This document shows, one piece after another, positions 1-8,517 of a stretch of DNA of 64,000 nt; the first letter of the stretch is position 1, and each line of letters begins with the position of its first letter. Both the position numbers and the translations under genes were made by a program. The notes below the pieces were generated by a model. It did not search any database. It worked only from the letters and a program-made list of their open reading frames with translations, and had not been told where the DNA came from. The stretch spans positions 38,323-102,322 of the forward strand of contig NZ_PDYG01000100.1 of NCBI RefSeq assembly GCF_002735305.1. Reading direction: 5' to 3'. This stretch comes from Agathobacter ruminis (lineage in GTDB: Bacteria; Bacillota; Clostridia; Lachnospirales; Lachnospiraceae).

Positions 1-797
1 ACGGTATTCGGTGCGGAAACACCGATGAAGATATCGGCACCGACAAGTGCGTCAGCAAGATTTCCGGTCTTGTGCTCAAGATTGGTAATCTCTGCCATTT
101 CTTTTTGCATCCAGTTCAAACCTTCTGATTCTTTGCTGATAATTCCTTTTCGGTTACAAAGTGTCACATACTTAAATCCATATTTAAGAAGAAGCTTTGC
201 AATTGCGACACCAGCCGCACCGGCACCGTTCATAACGACACGGCATTCTTCTTTTTTCTTGCCGGTGATGCGAAGCGCATTGATGATGCCTGCCAAAACG
301 ACAATTGCGGTTCCGTGCTGGTCGTCATGAAAAACCGGAATGTCGAGCATTTCTTTTAAACGGGTCTCGATTTCAAAACAACGTGGTGCTGAGATGTCTT
401 CGAGGTTGATGCCACCGAATCCCGGAGCGATATTTTTGACTGCGGTGATGATTTCTTCGGTGTCCTGTGTATCCAGGCAAATCGGAACGGCATTGACATC
501 GCCGAATTCCTTAAATAATACGCATTTGCCTTCCATAACCGGCATAGCAGCATACGGACCGATATTTCCGAGTCCGAGAACGGCACTTCCGTCGGAAACC
601 ACTGCAACGGTGTTGGATTTCCAGGTGTAGGTATATGCCTTTTCTTTATCCTCGGCGATGACCTTACATGGCTCTGCAACACCCGGTGTGTAGGCAATTG
701 CCAGATCCTCTCTTGTGTTGACTTTGGATTTTGCAATTGTCTCTAATTTTCCATTCCATTGTTCGTGCATTTGAAGTGCTTTTTCGTTGGTATTCAT
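1..797 (-). CDS. malic enzyme (NAD(P)-dependent), C-terminus beyond window
   Basis: Oxidative decarboxylation of malate to pyruvate in the cytoplasm. 265 residues are visible from the ATG at 797; the rest lies left of the window. The reading contains the N-terminal AYTPGVAEPC motif (about 33-42), the SDGSAVLGLGNIG segment, the metal and substrate motif FHDDQHGTA (about 155-163) and a Rossmann start NGAGAAGVAIAKLL (about 190). These are diagnostic of the bacterial malic enzyme family. A good ribosome site (GGAGGAAT on the minus strand) precedes the start. It is divergent from rho. NAD versus NADP preference cannot be told from this part. Confidence 0.93.
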   Translation of the reverse strand, partial: MNTNEKALQMHEQWNGKLETIAKSKVNTREDLAIAYTPGVAEPCKVIAEDKEKAYTYTWKSNTVAVVSDGSAVLGLGNIGPYAAMPVMEGKCVLFKEFGDVNAVPICLDTQDTEEIITAVKNIAPGFGGINLEDISAPRCFEIETRLKEMLDIPVFHDDQHGTAIVVLAGIINALRITGKKKEECRVVMNGAGAAGVAIAKLLLKYGFKYVTLCNRKGIISKESEGLNWMQKEMAEITNLEHKTGNLADALVGADIFIGVSAPNT

Positions 798-881
798 AAT
801 TCCTCCTGTCTATACCGGAAAATCCTTGCCTAAAAAATTCCGAATGTTATCATAGCATTGATTTTTTTGAGAATCAATATC

Positions 882-909
882 TTGCCAACCGGAAATTCTA
901 TGTTATAAT
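882..909 (+). promoter_or_regulatory. probable sigma-A promoter of rho
   Basis: TTGCCA (882-887), a 16-nt spacer and a perfect TATAAT (904-909). The transcript would carry a short leader of about 50 nt with a small GTCC/GGAC hairpin before the rho ribosome site AGGAG at 958-962. Confidence 0.7.
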
Positions 910-968
910 GTACCAAAATAGTCTTTGTCCGTGTCGGACAGATATCCCAGTGAGTTTAGGAGAATCAA

Positions 969-2348
969 ATGGCAAATATGAGAGAAAAGTATGAGAGCCT
1001 GTCGGTAAATGTGCTGAGGGATCTCGCAAAGGCGCGTGGCCTGAAAGGGATTTCGGCGCTAAAAAAGGGTGAGCTCGTCGAAGCAATGTTAAAAGAGGAT
1101 GAGAAAGAAAAAACATATCCCGTTGACCCACCGAAAGAAGTTCAGGAAGACGTTGTCAGAGAGAGTGCAGCGCAGGAGGACAACAAGGCACCGCAAAAGC
1201 AGAATATGATTCCGGAAAACGGACAAACTGTTACAGGTTTGCTTGAACTGGTACCGGATCAGCCGTACGGATTCCTCAGAGGCAGCAATTATTTGCCGAC
1301 GGATGATGATATTTATGTCGGACATCAGCAGATACGCCGATTCGGTCTGAAGACGGGCGATGTGGTCAGCGGAATCGCCAGACATAAGAGTGATAAAGAA
1401 AAATTTGCACCGCTTGTTTATATATCTTCCGTAAATGGCGGACCACCGACCGATATTATCAATCGACCGAAGTTTGAAGATTTGACACCTGTTTTCCCAA
1501 ATGAGAGATTACGCCTCGAGCGCGCGGGCGGTTCAGTGGCAATGCGCGTGACCGATCTGGTTGCTCCGATTGGAAAAGGACAGCGTGGTATGATTGTTTC
1601 CCAGCCGAAGGCCGGAAAGACCACACTTTTGAAAGAAATTGCAAAATCAATTAAGGCAAACAATCCGGAGGTTCATCTGATTATTCTTTTGATTGATGAA
1701 AGACCGGAAGAAGTCACCGATATTAAGGACAATATTAAGGGTGACAATACAGAAGTTATTTATTCCACATTTGATGAGGCACCGGAGCGCCATAAGCGCG
1801 TTGCCGAGATGACGATTGAGCGAGCAAAGAGACTGGTTGAACAGAAAAAAGATGTTGTGATTTTGCTCGATAGTATTACCCGTTTGGCAAGAGCATACAA
1901 TTTAACAGTGACGCCGAGTGGTCGAACCCTTTCCGGTGGTCTCGATCCTGCGGCTTTGCACCCGCCAAAGCGTTTCTTTGGTGCTGCGCGCAATATGCGT
2001 GAGGGCGGAAGTCTGACCATCCTTGCTACGGCTCTGGTTGATACGGGAAGCAAGATGGATGATGTCGTATTTGAAGAATTTAAAGGAACCGGAAATATGG
2101 AGCTTGTGTTGGATCGCAAGCTGTCTGAGAAGAGAATTTTCCCTGCAATTGATATTGTTAAGAGTGGTACGCGCCGCGATGATCTGCTTTTGAGCAATGA
2201 AGAGTCTCTGGCTTTGGATAAGATGCATCGCAGCTTTAATGGAATTCATCAGGAAGAAGCAATCGAAAATACATTGAATATTTTTGCCCGTACCAAAACC
2301 AATCGTGAGACCATCAATTTGTTGATGAAAAATACATTTATTAAGTAA
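969..2348 (+). CDS. rho: transcription termination factor Rho
   Basis: Hexameric RNA helicase that terminates transcription. 459 residues. Residues 1-45 form a SAP-like Rho_N domain, followed by a short charged linker (about 45-75). Next comes the cold-shock-like primary RNA-binding domain (about 85-160), then the RecA-type ATPase with Walker A in PKAGKTT (about 213-219) and Walker B VVILLDS (about 295). The start ATG has AGGAG six bases upstream. It heads the conserved Firmicutes order rho-rpmE-DUF1385-prmC-prfA. Confidence 0.97.
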   Translation: MANMREKYESLSVNVLRDLAKARGLKGISALKKGELVEAMLKEDEKEKTYPVDPPKEVQEDVVRESAAQEDNKAPQKQNMIPENGQTVTGLLELVPDQPYGFLRGSNYLPTDDDIYVGHQQIRRFGLKTGDVVSGIARHKSDKEKFAPLVYISSVNGGPPTDIINRPKFEDLTPVFPNERLRLERAGGSVAMRVTDLVAPIGKGQRGMIVSQPKAGKTTLLKEIAKSIKANNPEVHLIILLIDERPEEVTDIKDNIKGDNTEVIYSTFDEAPERHKRVAEMTIERAKRLVEQKKDVVILLDSITRLARAYNLTVTPSGRTLSGGLDPAALHPPKRFFGAARNMREGGSLTILATALVDTGSKMDDVVFEEFKGTGNMELVLDRKLSEKRIFPAIDIVKSGTRRDDLLLSNEESLALDKMHRSFNGIHQEEAIENTLNIFARTKTNRETINLLMKNTFIK

Positions 2349-2355
2349 ATAGGTA

Positions 2356-2520
2356 TTGCATTCTTGCGGCAGCTATGTTATTATAAACAAGCTGTTTATC
2401 GGGATGTAAACGGACGATCGTGTCATTCTTTGCAGTAAGTATCATATGCGGATCGGGCATACGGGTATAAAAGAATGTAACATTAGTAATAAACGATAAG
2501 ACAAAAAAGAGGTGAAAATC
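2356..2520 (+). promoter_or_regulatory. rpmE promoter and leader, candidate L31 autoregulatory RNA
   Basis: TTGCAT (2356-2361), 17-nt spacer and TATTAT (2379-2384) give a plausible promoter inside the rho-rpmE gap, so rpmE would carry a leader of about 130 nt. L31 leaders that bind the protein are known in several phyla, including Firmicutes. I infer one here from length and position only and did not fold it against the family model. Confidence 0.4.
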
Positions 2521-2721
2521 ATGAGAGAAGGAATCCATCCAGATTATTATCAGGCAACTGTAACCTGCAACTGCGGAAATACTTTCGTAACCGGTTCTAC
2601 CAAGCCTGAAATCCATGTGGAAATTTGTTCAAAGTGCCATCCATTCTACACCGGACAGCAGAAGGCTGCTCAGGCACGTGGACGTATCGAACAGTTCAAC
2701 AAGAAGTATGGTATGAACTAA
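2521..2721 (+). CDS. rpmE: 50S ribosomal protein L31 (zinc-binding form)
   Basis: 66 residues beginning [10 protein letters not shown]. Four cysteines (C16, C18, C36, C39) match the zinc-binding C+ form of L31, as opposed to the zinc-independent paralogue YtiA. An upstream in-frame GTG at 2512 lies inside the ribosome site AGAGGTGA, so the ATG at 2521 is chosen. A strong terminator follows directly. The zinc requirement suggests that a C- paralogue may exist elsewhere in the genome, but that is inference. Confidence 0.97.
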   Translation: MREGIHPDYYQATVTCNCGNTFVTGSTKPEIHVEICSKCHPFYTGQQKAAQARGRIEQFNKKYGMN

Positions 2722-2733
2722 ACAAGGAAAAAC

Positions 2734-2766
2734 AAAGGTTGAGGATTTTTCCTCAACCTTTTTTCT
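2734..2766 (+). terminator. rho-independent terminator after rpmE
   Basis: Stem AAAGGTTGAGGA/TCCTCAACCTTT with a tiny T loop, followed by a T-rich tract. Confidence 0.93.
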
Positions 2767-2821
2767 TTTTTCAGTTTCATTTGAACTGATGACATTCAAT
2801 CTGTTTTTTGAGGTTTATGAT

Positions 2822-3742
2822 ATGGCTTATTCAGGCGTCGGCGGACAGGCGGTTATGGAAGGTGTCATGATGAAAAATAAGGACATCTATGCCATTGCAG
2901 TCAGAAAGCCGGATCAGACAATCGATGTGACCACTGAACATTACGGTACATCAAAACAATATAAAATATTTCGCAAAGTTCCGATTGTACGAGGTGTAAT
3001 CAGCTTCGTGGATTCGTTATATCTGGGAATGCATTCCCTGATGCATTCGGCTTCTTTTTGGGAAGAAGAGGATGAAAGCGAAAAGAAAAAGGACATCGAC
3101 CCGAAGAAAGAAAAGGCACAGGAAAAAGCTGTGATGACGGGAACCGTTATTTTCTCCATCGTTGCAGCATTTGCTATCTTTTTCGCATTGCCATATTACC
3201 TGTCGGTTTTTGTGGGCAGATGGGTATTCAATCCATGGCTGATTGCGTCCATTGAAGGCGTGCTTCGCATGGTGATTTTTATCGGATATGTGGCATTGAT
3301 TTCGTTGACAAAAGACATTCGCAGAGTGTATATGTATCATGGAGCGGAACATAAATGCATCAATTGCATTGAATCCGGTCTGCCACTGGATGTGGACAAT
3401 GTCAGAAAAAGCACACGCTTTCATAAGCGGTGCGGAACCAGCTTTTTGCTTGTGGTAATGATTATCAGCATTGTGGTATTTATGTTTATTCGCGTGGATT
3501 CAAGGGTGCTCAGACTGGTATTCCGTCTGCTGCTGATTCCGGTGATCGCAGGAATCTCCTATGAATTCATTCGCCTGGCGGGCCGTTATGATAATCTGCT
3601 GATTCGCATTCTGTCACAACCGGGTTTGTGGCTGCAGCGGATTACAACAAAAGAGCCGGATGATGAGATGATTGAGGTTGGAATCGCTTCCGTTGAGGCG
3701 GTTTTCGACTGGAAAAAATGGCAGGAAGAACAAGGGGAATAA
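2822..3742 (+). CDS. DUF1385 family membrane protein (YqhQ-like)
   Basis: 306 residues; no established reaction. The family signature GGQAVMEGVMMK opens the protein. Hydrophobic segments follow at about 100-125 and 140-160 and in the C-terminal third. A conserved cytosolic stretch with YHGAEHKCINC and a later H/C pair looks metal-binding. The ATG at 2822 has GAGG eight bases upstream. An earlier in-frame ATG at 2789 has no ribosome site. It usually sits beside prmC-prfA in Clostridia, as here. The stop is 4 nt from prmC, so the two are likely co-translated. Confidence 0.88.
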   Translation: MAYSGVGGQAVMEGVMMKNKDIYAIAVRKPDQTIDVTTEHYGTSKQYKIFRKVPIVRGVISFVDSLYLGMHSLMHSASFWEEEDESEKKKDIDPKKEKAQEKAVMTGTVIFSIVAAFAIFFALPYYLSVFVGRWVFNPWLIASIEGVLRMVIFIGYVALISLTKDIRRVYMYHGAEHKCINCIESGLPLDVDNVRKSTRFHKRCGTSFLLVVMIISIVVFMFIRVDSRVLRLVFRLLLIPVIAGISYEFIRLAGRYDNLLIRILSQPGLWLQRITTKEPDDEMIEVGIASVEAVFDWKKWQEEQGE

Positions 3743-3746
3743 GGAT

Positions 3747-4574
3747 ATGACTTATCGAGACGCGCTTCAATCGGGAGAATTGGTTTTGTCCAATGCGGGA
3801 ATCGAGGATGCAAAAAATGATGCATGGCTGTTGCTGGCCATGGTTTGTCATATTGATCATACATTTTATTATGTGCATGTGGACGAAGAATTGCGTGAGG
3901 AGCAGGCGAGAGAATACAAATCTGTGATTAAAAAGCGCGCAGAGCGTGTACCGTTGCAGTATATTACCGGCGAGCAGGAATTTATGGGACTGACCTTTCA
4001 TGTCAATTCAAATGTGCTGGTTCCGAGACAGGATACGGAGACCTTGGTGGAAGAAGCTTTGAAAATTGTCCGTCCGGGAATGCATATTCTGGATATGTGT
4101 ACAGGCAGCGGATGTATTTTGATTTCTGTATTAAAGCATGCCAGGGATGTGATGGGACTTGGAAGCGATGTCTCAAAGCAGGCGCTGGCCGTCGCCAAAG
4201 AAAATGCGCGTCTGAATGATGTGCAGGCAATGTTTGAATGGGGAAATCTGTTTGAACAAATTGAGGAACGATTTGATGTGATTATGTCCAATCCACCATA
4301 TATTCCTTCGGCGGTGATTCCGACTTTACAGACGGAAGTGGCCCAGTTTGAGCCGGTCAATGCGCTGGATGGCGGAAGCGACGGATTGGATTTTTATCGT
4401 AAGATTGTAGCGGAAGCGTCGGATTATTTGAATGAAAACGGCTATCTGCTGTTTGAAATCGGACATGATCAGGGAAAGGAGGTATCCGATATGATGATTC
4501 ATGCAGGATATCGAGAAGTAAGAGTAGTAAAAGATCTGGCCGGCAATGACCGTGTGGTTTGCGGACATCTCTAG
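3747..4574 (+). CDS. prmC: release factor N5-glutamine methyltransferase PrmC
   Basis: Methylates the Gln of the GGQ motif in release factors RF1 and RF2 using SAM. 275 residues: an N-terminal helical domain (1-85) followed by a Rossmann methyltransferase with the SAM motif DMCTGSGCI and the catalytic NPPY (182-185). The start MTYRDAL follows AAGG and lies 4 nt after the previous gene. It sits directly upstream of its substrate gene prfA, the usual arrangement. Confidence 0.97.
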   Translation: MTYRDALQSGELVLSNAGIEDAKNDAWLLLAMVCHIDHTFYYVHVDEELREEQAREYKSVIKKRAERVPLQYITGEQEFMGLTFHVNSNVLVPRQDTETLVEEALKIVRPGMHILDMCTGSGCILISVLKHARDVMGLGSDVSKQALAVAKENARLNDVQAMFEWGNLFEQIEERFDVIMSNPPYIPSAVIPTLQTEVAQFEPVNALDGGSDGLDFYRKIVAEASDYLNENGYLLFEIGHDQGKEVSDMMIHAGYREVRVVKDLAGNDRVVCGHL

Positions 4575-4619
4575 CGAAGAGTTGTTGCCGTAAAACCATT
4601 TGAGATAAAGGAGATTACC

Positions 4620-5696
4620 ATGTTTGATAAATTAGAAGATTTAATCCATCATTATGAGGAATTGATGAATATTTTGAGCGAACCGGATGTGGCAAGCGAT
4701 ACCAAGCGTTTTCAGAAACTGATGAAGGAGCAGGCTGACCTTGCCCCAATCGTGGAAGCGTACAAAGAATATAAACAGTGCAAGCAGAATATCGATGATT
4801 CATTGCAGATGCTCGAAGATGAGTCGGATGAAGAAATGCGTGAGCTTGCGAAAGAAGAACTGAATGATTCCAAGAAGCGTCTCGAGGAACTCGAGCAGGA
4901 ATTAAAAATCCTTCTGTTGCCGAAGGATCCGAATGATGACAAGAATGTCATCGTTGAAATTCGTGCCGGTGCCGGCGGTGAGGAAGCAGCACTTTTTGCA
5001 GCAGAAATTTATCGTATGTATGTACATTATGCAGAGAGCCGCAATTGGAAAGTTGAGACACTCGAAGTGGACGAAACCGGAATCGGCGGCATGAAATCCG
5101 TTGACTTTATGGTTACCGGTCAGGGTGCATATTCCGTATTGAAATATGAGTCCGGCGTTCATCGTGTACAGCGTGTGCCGGAGACTGAATCACAGGGCCG
5201 TATTCAGACTTCTACCTGTTCCGTCGCAGTGATGCCGGAGGCAGAGGATGTCGAGATTGAAATTAACGAAAAAGACATTCGTATTGATGTTATGCGTGCA
5301 TCCGGAAATGGTGGACAGTGTGTCAACACCACGGACTCTGCAGTTCGTCTGACACATTATCCGACCGGAATTGTAATCTACAGCCAGACCGAAAAGTCAC
5401 AGCTGCAGAACAAGGACAAAGCATTTGCACTCCTTCGTGCAAAATTATACGATTTGGAATTGCAGAAAAAGCAGGATGCGGAATCTGAGATGAGACGAAG
5501 CCAGATTGGAACGGGAGACCGTGCGGAGAAGATTCGTACTTACAATTTCCCGCAGGGACGTGTGACCGATCATCGTATCAACCTGACTCTCTACAAACTC
5601 GATAAGATTATGAATGGTGACATTCAGGAAATCATTGATGCATGTATTGCGGCAGATCAGGCAAAGAAACTCGCAAACATGAACGAGGACGCATAA
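4620..5696 (+). CDS. prfA: peptide chain release factor 1
   Basis: Recognises UAA/UAG stops and releases the peptide. 358 residues. The codon-reading PxT tripeptide is present as PET (187-189), which marks RF1 rather than RF2 (SPF). The catalytic GGQ lies at 231-233. The N-terminal region is a charged coiled-coil-like domain. The start follows the ribosome site AAAGGAG. No frameshift site is present, unlike prfB genes. Confidence 0.98.
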   Translation: MFDKLEDLIHHYEELMNILSEPDVASDTKRFQKLMKEQADLAPIVEAYKEYKQCKQNIDDSLQMLEDESDEEMRELAKEELNDSKKRLEELEQELKILLLPKDPNDDKNVIVEIRAGAGGEEAALFAAEIYRMYVHYAESRNWKVETLEVDETGIGGMKSVDFMVTGQGAYSVLKYESGVHRVQRVPETESQGRIQTSTCSVAVMPEAEDVEIEINEKDIRIDVMRASGNGGQCVNTTDSAVRLTHYPTGIVIYSQTEKSQLQNKDKAFALLRAKLYDLELQKKQDAESEMRRSQIGTGDRAEKIRTYNFPQGRVTDHRINLTLYKLDKIMNGDIQEIIDACIAADQAKKLANMNEDA

Positions 5697-5736
5697 CAGA
5701 ACTGTCAAAATTGAATAAAAAATTCTGATTTGTCGG

Positions 5737-5765
5737 TTGCGTGAGAATCAAAATTTGTTTATAAT
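5737..5765 (+). promoter_or_regulatory. promoter of mgtE leader
   Basis: TTGCGT (5737-5742), 17-nt spacer, TATAAT (5760-5765). The transcript start would fall near 5772, leaving a leader of about 200 nt before mgtE. Confidence 0.75.
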
Positions 5766-5800
5766 ATTCATGCAAATTTTAAACATATAGACTGAATTGA

Positions 5801-5966
5801 TGAAAGGCAGGTGAGCAGAATGGATAGTTGTGATAGTCATAGTCGAGGTACCAACGAGGTAGCGGATGGTCACATATATTCATTTGTTTACCTGCCTTTT
5901 TTGGCATAAGACAAGTGACGATATGCTTCCATCTACTGCCTCATTCAAAAATGAATTATGAGGTGA
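5801..5966 (+). promoter_or_regulatory. mgtE leader with mutually exclusive stems (candidate Mg2+-responsive attenuator)
   Basis: AAAGGCAGGT (5803-5812) pairs with ACCTGCCTTT (5890-5899), directly followed by more Ts, so this closing stem can act as a terminator. Just before mgtE, CCTCATTCA (5939-5947) can pair with TGAA (5952-5955) and TGAGG (5959-5963), covering part of the ribosome site. AGGCAG (5805-5810) can also pair with CTGCCT (5936-5941), which would break both other stems. A small ORF spans the terminator stem. The sequence does not read as the M-box consensus I know. Switching is inferred from pairing alone. Confidence 0.55.
5820..5909 (+). CDS. putative 29-residue leader peptide upstream of mgtE
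   Basis: The peptide begins MDSCDSHSRG and ends YLPFLA, with TAA at 5907-5909. AGGTGA, six bases upstream of the ATG, is a good ribosome site, and the whole ORF lies in the mgtE leader. Its last codons run through the right arm of the terminator-like stem and its T tract. Ribosomes translating it would therefore block the stem, and stalled or dropped ribosomes would let it form. Aspartates at positions 2 and 5 are of interest because acidic N-termini destabilise ribosomes at low Mg2+ in enterobacterial MgtL. Translation is not proven. Confidence 0.45.
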   Translation: MDSCDSHSRGTNEVADGHIYSFVYLPFLA

Positions 5967-5970
5967 GAAA

Positions 5971-7389
5971 ATGGAAGAAGAATTATTAGAGGATCTTGTT
6001 CTTTCTCAAAAACCGGACTATGCAACCGAAATCATCGGTATCCTCCGCGGAAATGAGGCACCGAGAGTGATTGCGGATAAATTGTCCGATTATCATGAGG
6101 CGGATATCGCAGATATTCTGCCTATTATTTCCGAGCAAGAACGAAAAAAATTATATCGAATCGTAGATGTGAGCTTTTTGTCTGATATTCTTGAGAGCGT
6201 GGAAGAAGAAGAAGCTTCCAAATATCTCGACGAAATGGACCTTCGCAAAGCGGCAGCAATTCTGTCCAAGATGGAGCCGGATGCAGCTGTGGATGTCCTT
6301 CGTGAAATCAGAAAAGAGCGCAGGCTGATTTTAATTGATTTGCTCAATGACGAGGCAAAGAAAGACATTGCTTTGATTGCATCTTTCGACGAGGATGAGA
6401 TCGGTAGCAAGATGACCACGAATTATGTGGTCATCCGTGAGAATCTTTCCATCAAGGAAGCAATGCATTCCCTTGTGGATCAGGCAGCAGAGAATGATAA
6501 TATCTCCACTCTGTTTGTGGTAGATGAAGACGGCATCTTTTATGGTGCAGTCGACTTAAAGGATTTGATTATCGCGCGTCAGGGCACCAAAATGGATGAG
6601 TTGATTATGACTTCTTATCCGTATGTATACGGCCATGAGACCGTAGACGACTGTTTGGAACGCCTGCGTGATTACAATGAGGATTCCATCCCGGTTCTGG
6701 ACAATGACAATACGCTTTTGGGTGTAATTACCTCGCAAAGCATGATCCAGGTTGTCGATGATGCGATGGGTGACGATTATGCAAAGCTCGCTGGTTTGAC
6801 CGCGGAGGAAGATTTGCAGGAGCCGCTCGGACAGAGTATGAAGAAGCGACTGCCATGGCTGCTGATTCTGCTTGCACTTGGCCTGGGCGTATCAACCGTA
6901 GTCGGCGTCTTTGAAAAGGTGGTTGCGGAGCTGACCATTATCATGGCATTCCAGTCACTGATTCTCGACATGTCCGGTAATGTCGGCACACAGTCGCTTG
7001 CGGTTACCATTCGTGTTTTGATGGATGAAAATCTGACAGCAAAGCAGAAATTCGGTCTGGTGACCAAAGAAATGCGTGTCGGTTTCTTCAACGGATTGTT
7101 GCTGGGTATTATATCATTTATATTTGTCGGTCTGTACATCGGACTGGTGAAGAGACGCGGTATTGCATTTGGCTATGCCGTATCCGGATGCATCGGGGTG
7201 TCCATGATTGTGGCAATGGTAATTTCGGCTGCGGTCGGAACGTTGATTCCATTGCTGTTTAACAGATTGAAAGTGGATCCGGCAGTCGCGTCCGGACCGC
7301 TGATTACCACAATCAACGACCTTGTTGCGGTGGTGACATATTACAGTTTGAGCGGACTTTTCCTGATTGGAATATTCCATTTGGCATAA
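5971..7389 (+). CDS. mgtE: magnesium transporter MgtE
   Basis: Mg2+-gated channel in the cell membrane. 472 residues, close to the usual 450-470. An N-terminal helical MgtE_N domain (about 20-130, Asp/Glu rich) is followed by a pair of CBS domains (about 135-265) that sense Mg2+, a plug helix, and five transmembrane helices (about 295-472) containing the conserved GNVGTQSLAVTIR segment. The ribosome site GAGGTGAG lies six bases upstream, partly inside a hairpin. Expression is probably set by the leader just upstream. Confidence 0.96.
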   Translation: MEEELLEDLVLSQKPDYATEIIGILRGNEAPRVIADKLSDYHEADIADILPIISEQERKKLYRIVDVSFLSDILESVEEEEASKYLDEMDLRKAAAILSKMEPDAAVDVLREIRKERRLILIDLLNDEAKKDIALIASFDEDEIGSKMTTNYVVIRENLSIKEAMHSLVDQAAENDNISTLFVVDEDGIFYGAVDLKDLIIARQGTKMDELIMTSYPYVYGHETVDDCLERLRDYNEDSIPVLDNDNTLLGVITSQSMIQVVDDAMGDDYAKLAGLTAEEDLQEPLGQSMKKRLPWLLILLALGLGVSTVVGVFEKVVAELTIIMAFQSLILDMSGNVGTQSLAVTIRVLMDENLTAKQKFGLVTKEMRVGFFNGLLLGIISFIFVGLYIGLVKRRGIAFGYAVSGCIGVSMIVAMVISAAVGTLIPLLFNRLKVDPAVASGPLITTINDLVAVVTYYSLSGLFLIGIFHLA

Positions 7390-7404
7390 GGATAGGAGTT
7401 GAGA

Positions 7405-8517
7405 ATGAGTACCTTTAATGTGGAATTAAAAAAAGTGGTAGACGACAGTTATGAAATTGAAATCGGATATGATCTGAAAAACAAACTGGTATCCGATTTG
7501 GAAAAAGGATTGATCGGTAATATCAAAAAGATTGCGGTCATCACAGATTCGAATGTGCGCGATCTCTATGCAAAAGAAATCTGCGAAGCAATCGTAGATG
7601 CCGGATATTCTCTCGATCTGTTTGTATTTGCAGCAGGAGAGAAGTCCAAGACCCGCGAGACAAAGGCAAAGATTGAGGATGCGATGCTCGAAAAGGGTTA
7701 TCGCAGAGACTGTGCCATCCTTGCAATCGGCGGAGGTGTTGTATCCGATCTGGCAGGATTTCTGGCAGGGACTTTTGCAAGAGGTGTTCCGTTTATCAAT
7801 TATTCCACCACATTATTGTCGGCTGCGGATGCATCGGTCGGAGGTAAGACAGCGGTTGATACGCCGCTTGCAACCAATCTGATTGGTCTGTTCAATCAGC
7901 CACGCAAGGTATATATCGATATCGAAACATGGAAGTCGCTTCCACAGCGCGAATTGCACAGTGGAATGGCAGAAACCATCAAGCATGCATGCATTCGCAG
8001 CAATGAGATGTTCCTCTTTCTGGAACAAAACATGGAAGATATTTATGCATTAAAAAAATTCCCATGTGAATATATCACTGAGAACAATTGTCAAATCAAA
8101 TATCAGGTTGTAATGAAAGATGAACTTGAGAGTGGTTTGCGTGAAATCTTAAATCTCGGACATACGGTAGGACGGGCAATTGAAACCGTCAGCGATTACC
8201 GTCTGCTCCACGGAGAAGCTGTTTCCATCGGACTTGCAGCGGAAGTTCTTCTGGCAGCCAGACTTGGATATATGTCGGAAGAGGAAGCAGATCGCGTCAT
8301 CGCACTGTGCCAAAAAGCGGGTTTGCCGACGCGAATCCCGGAATATATCGACCGAGAAGCTCTGGTGCGCAAACTATATACCGACAAAAAAGTACGTGAC
8401 GGCAAATTGCGTTTTGTATTGCAAAAAGGAATCGGTGATGTCGTGGAATTCGGACCAAATGTGTATTCCACCCCGATTGAGGAGAGCGTTGCACGCGAAA
8501 TCATTATGGAATTATAA
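7405..8517 (+). CDS. aroB: 3-dehydroquinate synthase
   Basis: Second step of the shikimate pathway, converting DAHP to 3-dehydroquinate; needs NAD and a divalent metal. 370 residues. It carries the NAD-binding GGGVVSDLAGFLAGTF run, the substrate loop LLSAADASVGGKTAVD, and metal ligands in GMAETIKH, NLGHTVGRAIE and LHGEAVSIG. The ATG at 7405 has AGGAG six bases away; an upstream TTG at 7399 abuts the ribosome site and is rejected. No other aro gene is adjacent. The 3' end overlaps the convergent tmcAL by 14 nt. Confidence 0.97.
   Translation: MSTFNVELKKVVDDSYEIEIGYDLKNKLVSDLEKGLIGNIKKIAVITDSNVRDLYAKEICEAIVDAGYSLDLFVFAAGEKSKTRETKAKIEDAMLEKGYRRDCAILAIGGGVVSDLAGFLAGTFARGVPFINYSTTLLSAADASVGGKTAVDTPLATNLIGLFNQPRKVYIDIETWKSLPQRELHSGMAETIKHACIRSNEMFLFLEQNMEDIYALKKFPCEYITENNCQIKYQVVMKDELESGLREILNLGHTVGRAIETVSDYRLLHGEAVSIGLAAEVLLAARLGYMSEEEADRVIALCQKAGLPTRIPEYIDREALVRKLYTDKKVRDGKLRFVLQKGIGDVVEFGPNVYSTPIEESVAREIIMEL

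Noticed and set aside
5772..5970. M-box magnesium riboswitch before mgtE
   Set aside because: The leader begins with a similar GCAGGTGAG but lacks the conserved M-box core strings that I know. It also carries a plausible small ORF.
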